A DNA stretch of 64,000 bases, taken from NCBI RefSeq assembly GCF_001425005.1, contig NZ_LMDB01000007.1, positions 34,115 through 98,114 of the forward strand, given 5' to 3'. Position numbers and translations under genes: made by a program. This DNA comes from Duganella sp. Root336D2 (GTDB taxonomy: Bacteria > Pseudomonadota > Gammaproteobacteria > Burkholderiales > Burkholderiaceae_D). The notes under the pieces are model-generated. The model was not told the origin of the DNA and made no database searches. It saw nothing but the letters and a program-made list of their open reading frames with translations. Positions 8,552 to 16,070 of the stretch are shown here, in pieces (the first letter of the stretch is position 1; each line of letters opens with the position of its first letter).

Positions 8552-9883
8552 TCAGTACTTGTGGGGGAAGAGCCGCGCTATATCAGCATAGCCCAGCAGG
8601 CGCATCAATGCTGCGACCAGGTGGTTCAGGTCGCGGAACTCGATACGGTGGTTGGCGGCTGCCAGTTCGGCCACCTTGTTCTGCAGGGCGCTGGCGGCGC
8701 CGAACTCCATGCGTGCCAGGCGGCCGCAGTCGAACACCACCACCTGGTTTTCGCTGGCATAGGCATCGATGGCGGTCAGCAGTTTGCTGATGTCGCCTTC
8801 GATCACTGCCGGCAGCATGAAGCGGTCGGAAGCGGCCGCGGTTGCCTGGCGCGGGGCATTGGCAACCTTCTTTGGCGCGACGAAGGGCGGCGGCGACACT
8901 TCAAACGTGACGCAGTAGTCCATCGACGCTTCTTCGAACTCCTTCTCCTGGTTCAGCAGGCGCAGCAGTTCGAGGTAGAGCAGCCACGGCGCTTCGCCGC
9001 CATCGCGGTTGCCGATGGTCAGGATGTCGCGCACCTGTTCTGCCAGCTCGGCAGCGCCGACCACGATCAGATCACGGTCGCTGGCCTGGACCTTCTTCAG
9101 GGCCGCCAGCAGCAGGGCACAGCCGTCCGGGTCGACACCGTTGACGCGCGAGAAGTCCAGCCGCAGCGGCTGCTTCTGGTCCATGCTGTCGAGCCGTTCC
9201 AGCTGCGGTGCCACCGAGGCGTTCAGCACGCCGGCCAGGCCCAGGGTCGGGGTCACGCCGGAGTAGCCGCGCATCACCTCCGGCGTCTTGCTGTCGGCGC
9301 TGGCAGGCGATATCCAGGACGGCGGCGAGGTTTCATACTGGCTGGCGTAGTCGATCGAGACGTTCTCGAACGATTCCTGGCGGCCCAGTACCTGGTAGAG
9401 GTCGAACAGCATCCACCACACGGTGCGGTCCTGCGCCGAGTCCGGCAGGCTGCCCAGCAGCATTTGCTCGGCCACTTCGGCCTGGCCGTTGGAATACAGG
9501 ATGGCGATCTCTTCCACGATCGGCGCGCTCTCGGCGGCCGCCGCTTCGAGCGGCATATCCTCGTCACCCAGCAGTTCGGTGGTGTATTGGTCCAGCAGGG
9601 GCAAGGTCGCGCCGTCGTTGGCTGCGGCAGTGGCTGGCTGCAGCGGACGCGGCTTGCGGGCCCAGGCTGGTTCCGGTTCATTAAAGATGTCAGCCGCCAT
9701 CGCCGCCTCGATGGCGTCGATTTTCATGGCGGTGGCACGTGCGATTTCGCGTTGCAGGTCCGACTGTTGCGCGCGTTGACGCTCCAGTTCGCTGTTCGCG
9801 GCCAGGCGTGCAGCGTCCGCATCGTCATTTTCGACGGCGCTTTCGTCAACCTTGCCTTTTTTAAAAATGGAGAACAGTCCCAT
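8552..9883 (-). CDS. Double STAS-domain protein with duplicated helical repeats
   Basis: A 443-residue cytoplasmic protein that I recognise only at domain level. A coiled-coil-like N-terminus (about 20-60) and an acidic linker precede a helical repeat (156-190, WWMLFDLYQVLG...YETSPPSW), a STAS-like domain (about 212-290, with LRLDFSRVNGVDPDGCALL), a second copy of the helical repeat (299-334, WLLYLELLRLLN...FEVSPPPF), and a second STAS-like domain (about 356-440, VVVFDCGRLARMEFGAAS). STAS domains usually act in partner-switching or nucleotide sensing. The start MGLFSIFKKG at 9883 is chosen because upstream codons run through the dksA terminator. Confidence 0.75.
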   Translation of the reverse strand: MGLFSIFKKGKVDESAVENDDADAARLAANSELERQRAQQSDLQREIARATAMKIDAIEAAMAADIFNEPEPAWARKPRPLQPATAAANDGATLPLLDQYTTELLGDEDMPLEAAAAESAPIVEEIAILYSNGQAEVAEQMLLGSLPDSAQDRTVWWMLFDLYQVLGRQESFENVSIDYASQYETSPPSWISPASADSKTPEVMRGYSGVTPTLGLAGVLNASVAPQLERLDSMDQKQPLRLDFSRVNGVDPDGCALLLAALKKVQASDRDLIVVGAAELAEQVRDILTIGNRDGGEAPWLLYLELLRLLNQEKEFEEASMDYCVTFEVSPPPFVAPKKVANAPRQATAAASDRFMLPAVIEGDISKLLTAIDAYASENQVVVFDCGRLARMEFGAASALQNKVAELAAANHRIEFRDLNHLVAALMRLLGYADIARLFPHKY

Positions 9884-9935
9884 AGGATCACTAGTGTAGC
9901 CCAATGGAAAATTATAAGGGCGTACCGTACGTGTA

Positions 9936-9966
9936 AAGAAAAGAAAAAAGCACGCCTTAGCGTGCC
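9936..9966 (-). terminator. Rho-independent terminator of dksA
   Basis: On the minus strand the stem GCACGC/GCGTGC with loop TAAG (9950-9965) is followed by TTTTTTCTTTTC, directly downstream of the dksA stop. This is a textbook intrinsic terminator and separates dksA from the STAS gene. Confidence 0.92.
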
Positions 9967-9987
9967 TTTTTCTCGATTTGTGACCGA

Positions 9988-10488
9988 TCAGTCGCCGTAA
10001 AGCTTCTGTTTCAGCTCGCGGCGCTGCTGCGCTTCCAGCGACAGGGTAGCCGTGGGACGTGCGATCAGGCGGGGAATGCCAATCGGTTCGCCGGTTTCCT
10101 CGCAATAACCGTAGTCGTTATTGTCGATGGCTGCGATCGATTGCTGTACTTTCTTCAGCAGTTTGCGTTCGCGGTCACGGGTACGCAGTTCCAGTGCGTG
10201 CTCTTCTTCGATGGTGGCGCGGTCGGCGGGATCCGGCACCAGCACGGTTTCGCGCAGGTGTTCGGTGGTTTCGCCAGCGTTTTTCAGCAATTCTTTTTCA
10301 AGGTTTTGCAGCTTATTCTTGAAAAACGCCATCTGTGCCGGGTTCATATAGTCCTTTTCGCCCATCTTCAGAATTTCTTCTTCAGTGAGCAGGACGTCCG
10401 CGGCGGGGGTCGATTTATTTGCTTTTGTCATGACTTCGCTTACCTTCGATACGACGGAGTTTTCAAATTTCTGCTTGGGTGGCGTCAA
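9988..10488 (-). CDS. dksA: DksA, RNA polymerase-binding transcription factor (one-cysteine type)
   Basis: A 166-residue secondary-channel regulator that works with ppGpp at rRNA and amino-acid promoters. The coiled-coil tip motif DPADRAT retains the Asp/Asp/Ala triad, followed by the family signature LELRTRDRERKLLKKV. The zinc-finger region reads YGYCEETGEPIG...ATLSLEA, so only one of the four canonical cysteines remains. Such zinc-independent forms are known in other proteobacteria. The 5' end lies 15 bases downstream of the COG0523 GTPase gene, suggesting co-transcription, and a strong terminator follows. The N-terminal extension before MTKANKS could be shorter in vivo. Confidence 0.93.
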   Translation of the reverse strand: MTPPKQKFENSVVSKVSEVMTKANKSTPAADVLLTEEEILKMGEKDYMNPAQMAFFKNKLQNLEKELLKNAGETTEHLRETVLVPDPADRATIEEEHALELRTRDRERKLLKKVQQSIAAIDNNDYGYCEETGEPIGIPRLIARPTATLSLEAQQRRELKQKLYGD

Positions 10489-10503
10489 AAAAAACGCCTT
10501 AGT

Positions 10504-11565
10504 TTATACCAAACATTGTTCAAGGCCAGTAATAAAGATGTCTTTTGGGAGATTTTTGCCAATAAACACCATTTTGCTTGCCCGTGTCTCGTTTTCGCCC
10601 CATTTGGCCCCCAGGTCGCTGCCCATCATCTGGTGCACGCCCTGGAACACTACTTTCCTTTCTGCGCCCTGCATCAACAATACGCCTTTGTAACGCAACA
10701 TGCGAGGACCGTACACATCAACGAGACCGCCCAGGAATTCGTCCAGTTTGGCCGGGTCGAACGGGCGTTCGCTTTTGAAGACGAAGGCCGCGATATCGTC
10801 GCTGTGATGGGCGTGGTGGTGGTCGTGGCTGTGGTCGTGGCCGCAGTGCTCGTCGTGCACGTGGCCGTGTTCGTGGTCGTGATCGCCATGCTCGTGGCCG
10901 TGCTCGTCCTGTGCCAGGAAGTCGGGATCGATTTCCAGTTTTTCGTTCAGGTTGAAGCCGCGCAGGTCCAGTACTTCGGTCAGCGGCGCCTTGCCGAAAT
11001 CGGAGCGGCTGATCGGCGCACGCGGGTTGATGCGCTTCAAGCGGGCGCTCAGCGCCTCGACAGCGGCGGCATCGACCAGGTCGGTCTTGGACAGCAGGAT
11101 CTTGTCGGCAAAGCCGACCTGGCGTTGCGCCTCTTCGTGCTCGTCCAGTTGCTGCATGGCGTGGCGCGCATCGACCACCGTGACCACGGCGTCGAGCAGG
11201 TAGTTAGCGCCCACTTCTTCGTCCATGAAGAAAGTCTGGGCCACTGGGCCGGGATTTGCCAGGCCGGTGGTCTCAATCACCACGCGGTCGAAGGCAATTT
11301 CGCCGGCAGCGCGGCGCCTGGCCAAATCGCTCAGGCCGACAATCAGGTCGCCGCGCACGGTGCAGCAGATGCAGCCGTTATTCATCTCCACGATTTGCTC
11401 GCGCGCTTCCTGCACCAGGATTTCGTTGTCGATATTCTCCTGGCCGAATTCGTTTTCGATCACGGCGATCTTCATGCCATGCTCTTCGCGCAAGATGCGG
11501 TTCAGCAGCGTGGTTTTGCCGGCGCCAAGAAAGCCGGTCAGGATGGTGGTTGGGATCAGTGCCAT
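10504..11565 (-). CDS. COG0523 (CobW/YjiA-type) metallochaperone GTPase with His-rich loop
   Basis: A 353-residue G3E GTPase. The N-terminal Walker A is GFLGAGKTTLL, the metal site motif is CICC (in NNGCICCTVRGDL), the Walker B region is VVIETTGLANP, and the base-recognition motif is SKTD. A long His/Asp-rich stretch (about residues 225-260) sits between the GTPase and CobW_C domains, the usual zinc- or nickel-handling feature. The start at 11565 (MALIPTTILTGF) is preferred because that is where homology begins. It lies directly upstream of dksA. I see no clear Zur operator in the 92-base gap before it. The cognate metal and client are not readable. Confidence 0.9.
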   Translation of the reverse strand: MALIPTTILTGFLGAGKTTLLNRILREEHGMKIAVIENEFGQENIDNEILVQEAREQIVEMNNGCICCTVRGDLIVGLSDLARRRAAGEIAFDRVVIETTGLANPGPVAQTFFMDEEVGANYLLDAVVTVVDARHAMQQLDEHEEAQRQVGFADKILLSKTDLVDAAAVEALSARLKRINPRAPISRSDFGKAPLTEVLDLRGFNLNEKLEIDPDFLAQDEHGHEHGDHDHEHGHVHDEHCGHDHSHDHHHAHHSDDIAAFVFKSERPFDPAKLDEFLGGLVDVYGPRMLRYKGVLLMQGAERKVVFQGVHQMMGSDLGAKWGENETRASKMVFIGKNLPKDIFITGLEQCLV

Positions 11566-11657
11566 AGTGGTACCAGAAGCATTTGGAATCGGTCGATTAT
11601 GCCGGAATTCTGGAAATGCTGGCAAATGGGCAAACTTGAGCAGGATCAAGTTCCCGG

Positions 11658-12602
11658 CTATTTAATTTTAGCCCGTGGATGGGCCTTGTCATAGACCAGC
11701 GCCAGGTGCTGGAAATCAAGGGCGGTGTAGACCTGGGTCGACGTAATGCTGGCGTGCCCCAGCATCTCCTGCACCGCGCGCAGGTCGCCCGAAGACTGCA
11801 GCACGTGCGAGGCAAACGAGTGGCGCAGCATGTGCGGGTGCACGGCGACCGGCGCCCCGGCCTGGATGCCGTGCGCCTTCAGCCGCAGCTGCACCACGCG
11901 CGGCGAGACCCGCCTGGCGCGCTCGTTGAGGAAGAGGGCGCTGCTGCCGTCAGACGGCGCCGGACGTACCGCCAGCCAGGCATGCAGCGCATCGAGGGCG
12001 GCGCTGCCGACCGGCACGCGGCGCATCTTGCTGCCCTTGCCGGTCACCACCACTTCCGCATTATCCAGTTCCAGCCAGCCCAGCGAGGCCGGCTGGCCGT
12101 CGCCGGCCTTGCGGAACTCGCGGTCCAGGCTGGCCAGTTCGGAGACCCGCAGGCCGCTCGAATACAGCAGCTCGAACATGGCGCGGTTGCACAGGCGGGC
12201 CGGCTCGCCATCGCCGGCGCTGGGCGTGGCCGGTGCCACCAGCTGCACCGCATCGTCGACCGACAGGGCCTTGGGCAGGGTCTTGGCGCGCTTGGGCGCG
12301 CGCACGCCTTCCACCGGGTTCGAGGAAAGCGTGCTGTGCCGGCCAAGCCAGGCAAAGAAGCCGCGCCAGCCGGACAGCTTGCGGGCAATGCTGCGCGCAT
12401 CCAGGCCGCGGCCATGCAGCTGGGCCGCGTAGCGGCGGATATCGAAGTGGGTCAGGCTGTCCCAGGCTTTGCCCTCGGACAGGGCGGCCAGCTCGCGCAG
12501 GTCGCGGCCATAGGCGGCGACCGTATGCGCTGACAGCTTGCGCTGGGTAGCCAGGTGGGCCAGGTAGGCGTCGGCCTGTTCCAGCTTGGCGGCGCCTATC
12601 AT
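11658..12602 (-). CDS. xerC: Tyrosine recombinase XerC
   Basis: A 314-residue site-specific recombinase that, with XerD, resolves chromosome dimers at dif. The N-terminal SAM-like core-binding domain spans about residues 8-95. The catalytic residues are visible as Arg in SGLRVSELA, Lys in TGKGSKMR, His/Arg in HPHMLRHSF, His in LGHAS, and the nucleophile Tyr in STQVYTALD. The start is 4 bases after the DUF484 stop, as in the widespread DUF484-xerC pair. No neighbouring integron or phage genes suggest a different role. Confidence 0.95.
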   Translation of the reverse strand: MIGAAKLEQADAYLAHLATQRKLSAHTVAAYGRDLRELAALSEGKAWDSLTHFDIRRYAAQLHGRGLDARSIARKLSGWRGFFAWLGRHSTLSSNPVEGVRAPKRAKTLPKALSVDDAVQLVAPATPSAGDGEPARLCNRAMFELLYSSGLRVSELASLDREFRKAGDGQPASLGWLELDNAEVVVTGKGSKMRRVPVGSAALDALHAWLAVRPAPSDGSSALFLNERARRVSPRVVQLRLKAHGIQAGAPVAVHPHMLRHSFASHVLQSSGDLRAVQEMLGHASITSTQVYTALDFQHLALVYDKAHPRAKIK

Positions 12603-12606
12603 GGCA

Positions 12607-13278
12607 TCACGCGAGCAGCGGAGCCAGTGCTACGCTGGCGGTTTCGCCGATGTGGACCAGGAAGTCGGTCGCCATCAGGGAAGTGAAGCGCTCCGGGTCG
12701 GGCGAGCCCATGATCAGCAGGCCGAAGGCGGGGCCTTTGCCGCCCGGCTTGCGCAGCGGCAGGATCACGGTGGACTTGACCTGCTGCGCGTCGTCCAGCC
12801 AGCGCACGGCTTCGAAATCGTTATTGCTGCCGCAGTAGGGCGCCATCAGGCTGTTGGCAAACAGGCGGGCATCTTCCGAGACATCGCTGGCGAACCACTC
12901 GCCGGCAAATTCGCCGGCCACATTGAACAGGCGCAGCGTGGCGGCCGGAACGTTGAAGCTTTCGACCAGGCCTTGCGCCACGGCGTGCGGCACGTCGCCG
13001 TCGGCGCGCACTTGCAGGATGGCCTGGTTCCAGCTGTGGAAGCGGTTGGCGATGGCGGCGTTGGCTTCGGCATGGCGGGTCAGGTCGGCCATGCGCAATT
13101 CCAGCGCCTTATATTTGTCGCGCATGACTTCCATCTGGCGTTCCTGCAGCGAAACCGCGCGCCCGGTCAGCGGGCTGGACAGCCTGACGTCGCCAAGGAG
13201 GTTGGCGTGTTCTTCGAAGAAGTGGGGATGGTCGGCCAGGTACTGCGCGACGATTGCGGAATCCAGGGAGTCGGTCAT
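12607..13278 (-). CDS. DUF484 family protein (GAF-like)
   Basis: A 223-residue cytoplasmic protein that pairs with xerC in many proteobacteria. It begins MTDSLDSAIVAQYLADHPHF, followed by a coiled coil (about 45-75) and a GAF-like domain with VILPLRKPGGKGPAFGLLIMG. The start at 13278 gives family length; an in-frame ATG at 13314 would add 12 residues. Neither has a strong ribosome site. A perfect dyad TTGATGTCACATCAA sits 3 bases upstream of the chosen start (13281-13295). In enterobacteria dapF lies next to this pair; here two genes intervene. Confidence 0.85.
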   Translation of the reverse strand: MTDSLDSAIVAQYLADHPHFFEEHANLLGDVRLSSPLTGRAVSLQERQMEVMRDKYKALELRMADLTRHAEANAAIANRFHSWNQAILQVRADGDVPHAVAQGLVESFNVPAATLRLFNVAGEFAGEWFASDVSEDARLFANSLMAPYCGSNNDFEAVRWLDDAQQVKSTVILPLRKPGGKGPAFGLLIMGSPDPERFTSLMATDFLVHIGETASVALAPLLA

Positions 13279-13280
13279 TG

Positions 13281-13295
13281 TTGATGTCACATCAA
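13281..13295. promoter_or_regulatory. 15-bp perfect dyad upstream of the DUF484 start
   Basis: TTGATGT-C-ACATCAA is a perfect 7-bp inverted repeat 3 bases before the chosen start codon. It may be an operator; it would fall inside the coding region if the ATG at 13314 were used. Confidence 0.35.
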
Positions 13296-13342
13296 ATGTT
13301 GCAGGCGTGGACATTTTAACCGAAGGGGCGAAGGCTTGGGGC

Positions 13343-13377
13343 GGGTCAGGCCCGTGGCCCGACCCTGGTTTACCGCT
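13343..13377 (-). repeat. Palindromic repeat copy downstream of the porin gene
   Basis: Arms GGGTCAGGCC (13343-13352) and GGCCCGACCC (13356-13365) have one mismatch and a 3-base loop, and are followed by GGTTTACCG. It sits immediately after the porin stop on the minus strand and may end its transcript. It shares layout with the copies at 2608 and 59804. Confidence 0.6.
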
Positions 13378-13378
13378 T

Positions 13379-14485
13379 TTAGAAGTTGTGGTGGATCCCC
13401 AGCGCGTAATGGTTCTGGCTGGTGTCCACGATCGCAGTCGATACCAGCGGCAGCTTCTTCTGCGACAGGTCCAGGTACAGGTAAGTACGCGGCGACAGGT
13501 TGTATTCATAGCCGACCGAGAACTGCCTGGTCTTCAGCTGGCCATCGGGATCCTTCTGGCCATAGCCGATCAGGAATTTGCCCGGACCCACGTTGTAGTT
13601 GGCGCCCAGCATCCAGGACGTGATGCCGTCGTTGCTCGCCAGGATGTGGCCCAGGTCCTGCTTGCCGTAGCTGGCCATCAGCTTCAGTTCCGGGATCGGA
13701 CGGTAGTAGGCGCCGATCGAATGCCATTTGACCTCGGTCGCATTGCGTTCGGTACCGGCATAGATCGCCCACTGCGGTGCCGTGCCCGGCGCCATATACG
13801 TCGCGCTGACCGAGTACGGGTAGGCGCCTGCCAGCGAGCCGACCGGATATTGCGGCGCGGCAGGGGTGCCGCGGCCCACGATGGCAGTCGGCAGGCCATT
13901 GTTTTCCTTGCTGGCGATGTTCACGTTCAGCTGGAAGCCATTCCACACCGGCGTGTTGTACCAGATCGCGTTGGAGAAACGGTTGCCGGAGTTGCCGGCC
14001 GTGCCCAGTGGATCGGAGCCGCTGCCCGACTGCGAGCTGCGGTAGCCGGACACCATGATGTCGGTCTGGAAGCCGGCCTGGTTCGGCATGCCGGACCAGG
14101 GCTCGAACTGGGTGCTGGTTTCCTGCAGCGAGGTCAGGGCGCGGCCGGCGCGGATGGTACCGAAGCCGCCTTGCAGGCCGACGCGGCTCTGGCCCTGGAA
14201 CAGTGGGCGCGAGGCGTTGTTGGGGCCGAGTTCGCCGGAACCGGTATCGGACTCGAAGCGGATCTCCAGGTGGAACAGGGCCTTCAGGCCGCTGCCCAGG
14301 TCTTCCACGCCGCGAAAGCCCAGTTTGTTGTTGTCGCGCTTGGCTTCCTGGATGGCGCTGTTCGCCGTATGGGTGGTGCGGGTAATGCCGGCATCCAGCG
14401 TGCCATAAATGGTGACGGAGGATTGTGCAAAGGCGGCACTGCTGAAGGCGCCCATCAAGGCCAGGGCCAATAACGATTTCTTCAT
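13379..14485 (-). CDS. Gram-negative trimeric porin (OmpC-like, betaproteobacterial)
   Basis: A 368-residue outer-membrane porin. The signal peptide MKKSLLALALMGAFSSAAFA precedes SSVTIYGTLDAGITR, the usual first strand of betaproteobacterial general porins. The constriction-loop region and beta strands run to the C-terminal LGIHHNF, ending in the Phe needed for BAM recognition. The start at 14485 has AAGGAAGA 6 bases upstream on the minus strand. It lies between DUF484-xerC and a divergent Sel1-repeat gene. The substrate range is not readable. Confidence 0.93.
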   Translation of the reverse strand: MKKSLLALALMGAFSSAAFAQSSVTIYGTLDAGITRTTHTANSAIQEAKRDNNKLGFRGVEDLGSGLKALFHLEIRFESDTGSGELGPNNASRPLFQGQSRVGLQGGFGTIRAGRALTSLQETSTQFEPWSGMPNQAGFQTDIMVSGYRSSQSGSGSDPLGTAGNSGNRFSNAIWYNTPVWNGFQLNVNIASKENNGLPTAIVGRGTPAAPQYPVGSLAGAYPYSVSATYMAPGTAPQWAIYAGTERNATEVKWHSIGAYYRPIPELKLMASYGKQDLGHILASNDGITSWMLGANYNVGPGKFLIGYGQKDPDGQLKTRQFSVGYEYNLSPRTYLYLDLSQKKLPLVSTAIVDTSQNHYALGIHHNF

Positions 14486-14783
14486 GTGTTCTTCCTTTTT
14501 ATGAGTCAAACCGGGTATAGGGATGGCTATACGATAAGTGCAGATAGCGCCGCATCCCGGCTGATTGGTCATTTACCTGCACGAAAAAGGGTCAAAACCG
14601 GCCGCCGGTGTTGTATTTTTGAAACGCTTGCCAGCCTGTTCATTTAGTGAAAGACCTGTAAGGAAGCCGAAAGCTAGGGCTGTCACATTTGTCACATATC
14701 AAAAAGTCCGGGAGTCATGCGCCACCACCGGGTGGTGCGGCTACACTGGACATGCAGCTTATTCCTTGGAACCGGATACATCG
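14486..14783. other. 298-base divergent intergenic region, porin / Sel1 gene
   Basis: No gene is supported here. The region holds the porin ribosome site, a tandem TGTCACAT pair (14681-14688 and 14690-14697), a CACCACC/GGTGGTG inverted repeat at 14723-14737, and TACACT at 14742-14747 as a possible -10 box for the Sel1 gene. I could not fix a -35 box for either direction. Confidence 0.5.
14681..14697. promoter_or_regulatory. Tandem TGTCACAT direct repeat
   Basis: Two TGTCACAT copies are spaced 9 bases start to start, close to one DNA turn, in the divergent porin/Sel1 control region. The same octamer forms the core of the dyad at 13281-13295. It may be a regulator site; chance is not excluded. 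Confidence 0.25.
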
Positions 14784-16031
14784 ATGGCAAATCGAGACGA
14801 GCTGGTGATTATCAGGGGAGCGCGGTCAGGAGACGCCGCAGCCCAGCTAGCGCTAGGCAAGCTCTACCTATTTGGCGGGGCCAGCCTGCCACAAAACATG
14901 CCGACGGCCTTGCATTGGCTATGCCGCGCTGCGACCCAGGGTGTGGCGGAAGCCTGGCAACTGATCGGCGCCAATATTCCATTTGAAGTGGCGCAGCCTG
15001 CGCGGGCCCAGGCACTGGAGTGGTTCGTGCGCGCCGCGCAGGACGGCATTCCGGCGGCGGTACGGGTGCTGGCGCAGCTACGGCGCGTCGATCCAGCGCC
15101 GGCGGCGGCGGGACAGTCACGCCAGGCCGCTTTGCCGGCGGCAGCGCAGCGCGCGCTGCCGAACCCTGAGGTGCCGGCCAGTGCGCCGGAAGCCTGGCGG
15201 GCACTGGAGGCGGAGCAGGATGCCGACCAGCAGGAGCTGCTGCGCCTGCGCGCCCTGGCAGCCCAGGGCGGCGACCGCGATGCCCAGCTGGCGCTGGGCC
15301 TGCACCTGGCGCGCATGAACAGCGAAGGCGACCGGGTGGAATCGAGTAGCGGCACGGTCAACTTCAAGCGTGCCTTGCGCTGGCTGGCGCAGGCGGGCGA
15401 GCAAGGCCTGGCCGACGCCTGGTTTGCCATGTCGCGCATCTATATCCGCCCCGAATTCTCCCAGCGCAGTGCGAGCGAAGCGCAAGCCTGCCTGGAGCGC
15501 GCGGCGGACATGGGGCATAGCGGGGCGCAGCTTGAATGCGGCATCCACGCCTGGCGCGCACGCCGCGGCGCCGAGGACAATGACGTGCGGGCGGTGTTCT
15601 GGCTGCAGAAGGCGGCGGCCCAGGGCAGTGCCGAAGCGCCGCAGGCGCTGGAGCGGATTGCACCGGCACCGCCGCCGACGAGCTGGGCCGATCCCTTGCT
15701 GCCCTTGCTGACGCGTGAAATCCTCAGCAGCCAGCCCTTGCTGGCGGCGCGCATCGAGCTGGCGGCATTGTTCCGCCTGACGCGCGCCGAGGCTTTGCTA
15801 TTGGATGTGAAGTCAGCCGACCAGGGGCATTGCCTGGTGGTCGATATCCGCGCCAGCTATGGCCGCAGCAAGCGCCGCCTGGTGCTGGTGCGCACCGCGG
15901 CGGAGCGGCAGAAGCTGGACCGCATCGTGCGCCTGTTCGAGCAGGTCGATACGGATATGGAGGGGAATTACCGGCAGCGCCTGTACCGGCTTAAGAGCTG
16001 GCTGGGGGCTGACATGATGGCGGCTGCCTGA
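14784..16031 (+). CDS. Sel1-like repeat protein with uncharacterised C-terminal domain
   Basis: A 415-residue soluble protein with no signal peptide. It has Sel1-type helical repeats, for example AALQWL-like units DAAAQLALGKLYLFGG and AFWLQKAAAQGSAEAPQALE (approximately residues 15-120 and 200-310), separated by an Ala/Pro linker (about 105-140). The last ~105 residues, starting LLTREILSSQPLLAARIELA and containing HCLVVDIRASYGRSKRRLVL, form a separate domain I do not recognise. The ATG at 14784 (MANRDELVIIRG) is preferred; the frame is open upstream but through the promoter region. It converges on dapF across a strong hairpin. Confidence 0.7.
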   Translation: MANRDELVIIRGARSGDAAAQLALGKLYLFGGASLPQNMPTALHWLCRAATQGVAEAWQLIGANIPFEVAQPARAQALEWFVRAAQDGIPAAVRVLAQLRRVDPAPAAAGQSRQAALPAAAQRALPNPEVPASAPEAWRALEAEQDADQQELLRLRALAAQGGDRDAQLALGLHLARMNSEGDRVESSSGTVNFKRALRWLAQAGEQGLADAWFAMSRIYIRPEFSQRSASEAQACLERAADMGHSGAQLECGIHAWRARRGAEDNDVRAVFWLQKAAAQGSAEAPQALERIAPAPPPTSWADPLLPLLTREILSSQPLLAARIELAALFRLTRAEALLLDVKSADQGHCLVVDIRASYGRSKRRLVLVRTAAERQKLDRIVRLFEQVDTDMEGNYRQRLYRLKSWLGADMMAAA

Positions 16032-16036
16032 AAAGC

Positions 16037-16066
16037 GGCAGAGCGGGGGCCGGCCCCCGCTCCGCC
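16037..16066. terminator. Bidirectional GC hairpin between the Sel1 gene and dapF
   Basis: GAGCGGGGGCC and GGCCCCCGCTC form an 11-bp perfect palindrome (16041-16062), extended by GGC/GCC across one mismatch. It lies between two convergent genes and probably terminates both; there is little T-tract on either side. Confidence 0.65.
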
Positions 16067-16070
16067 GGTT

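Noticed and set aside
9884..10105. Upstream extension of the STAS protein
   Set aside because: The frame runs through the dksA terminator and into dksA; MGLFSIFKKG is the natural start.
10700..10920. Low-complexity GTGGTCGTGG-type run considered as a tandem DNA repeat
   Set aside because: It is the coding sequence of the His/Asp-rich metal loop of the COG0523 GTPase, not a separate repeat.
11658..12602. Tyrosine recombinase as an integron or mobile-element integrase
   Set aside because: DUF484 adjacency and sequence identify chromosomal XerC; no attC or att sites are visible.
13279..13509. Upstream extension of DUF484
   Set aside because: It overlaps the porin 3' end and the palindromic repeat and lacks a ribosome site; homology begins at MTDS.
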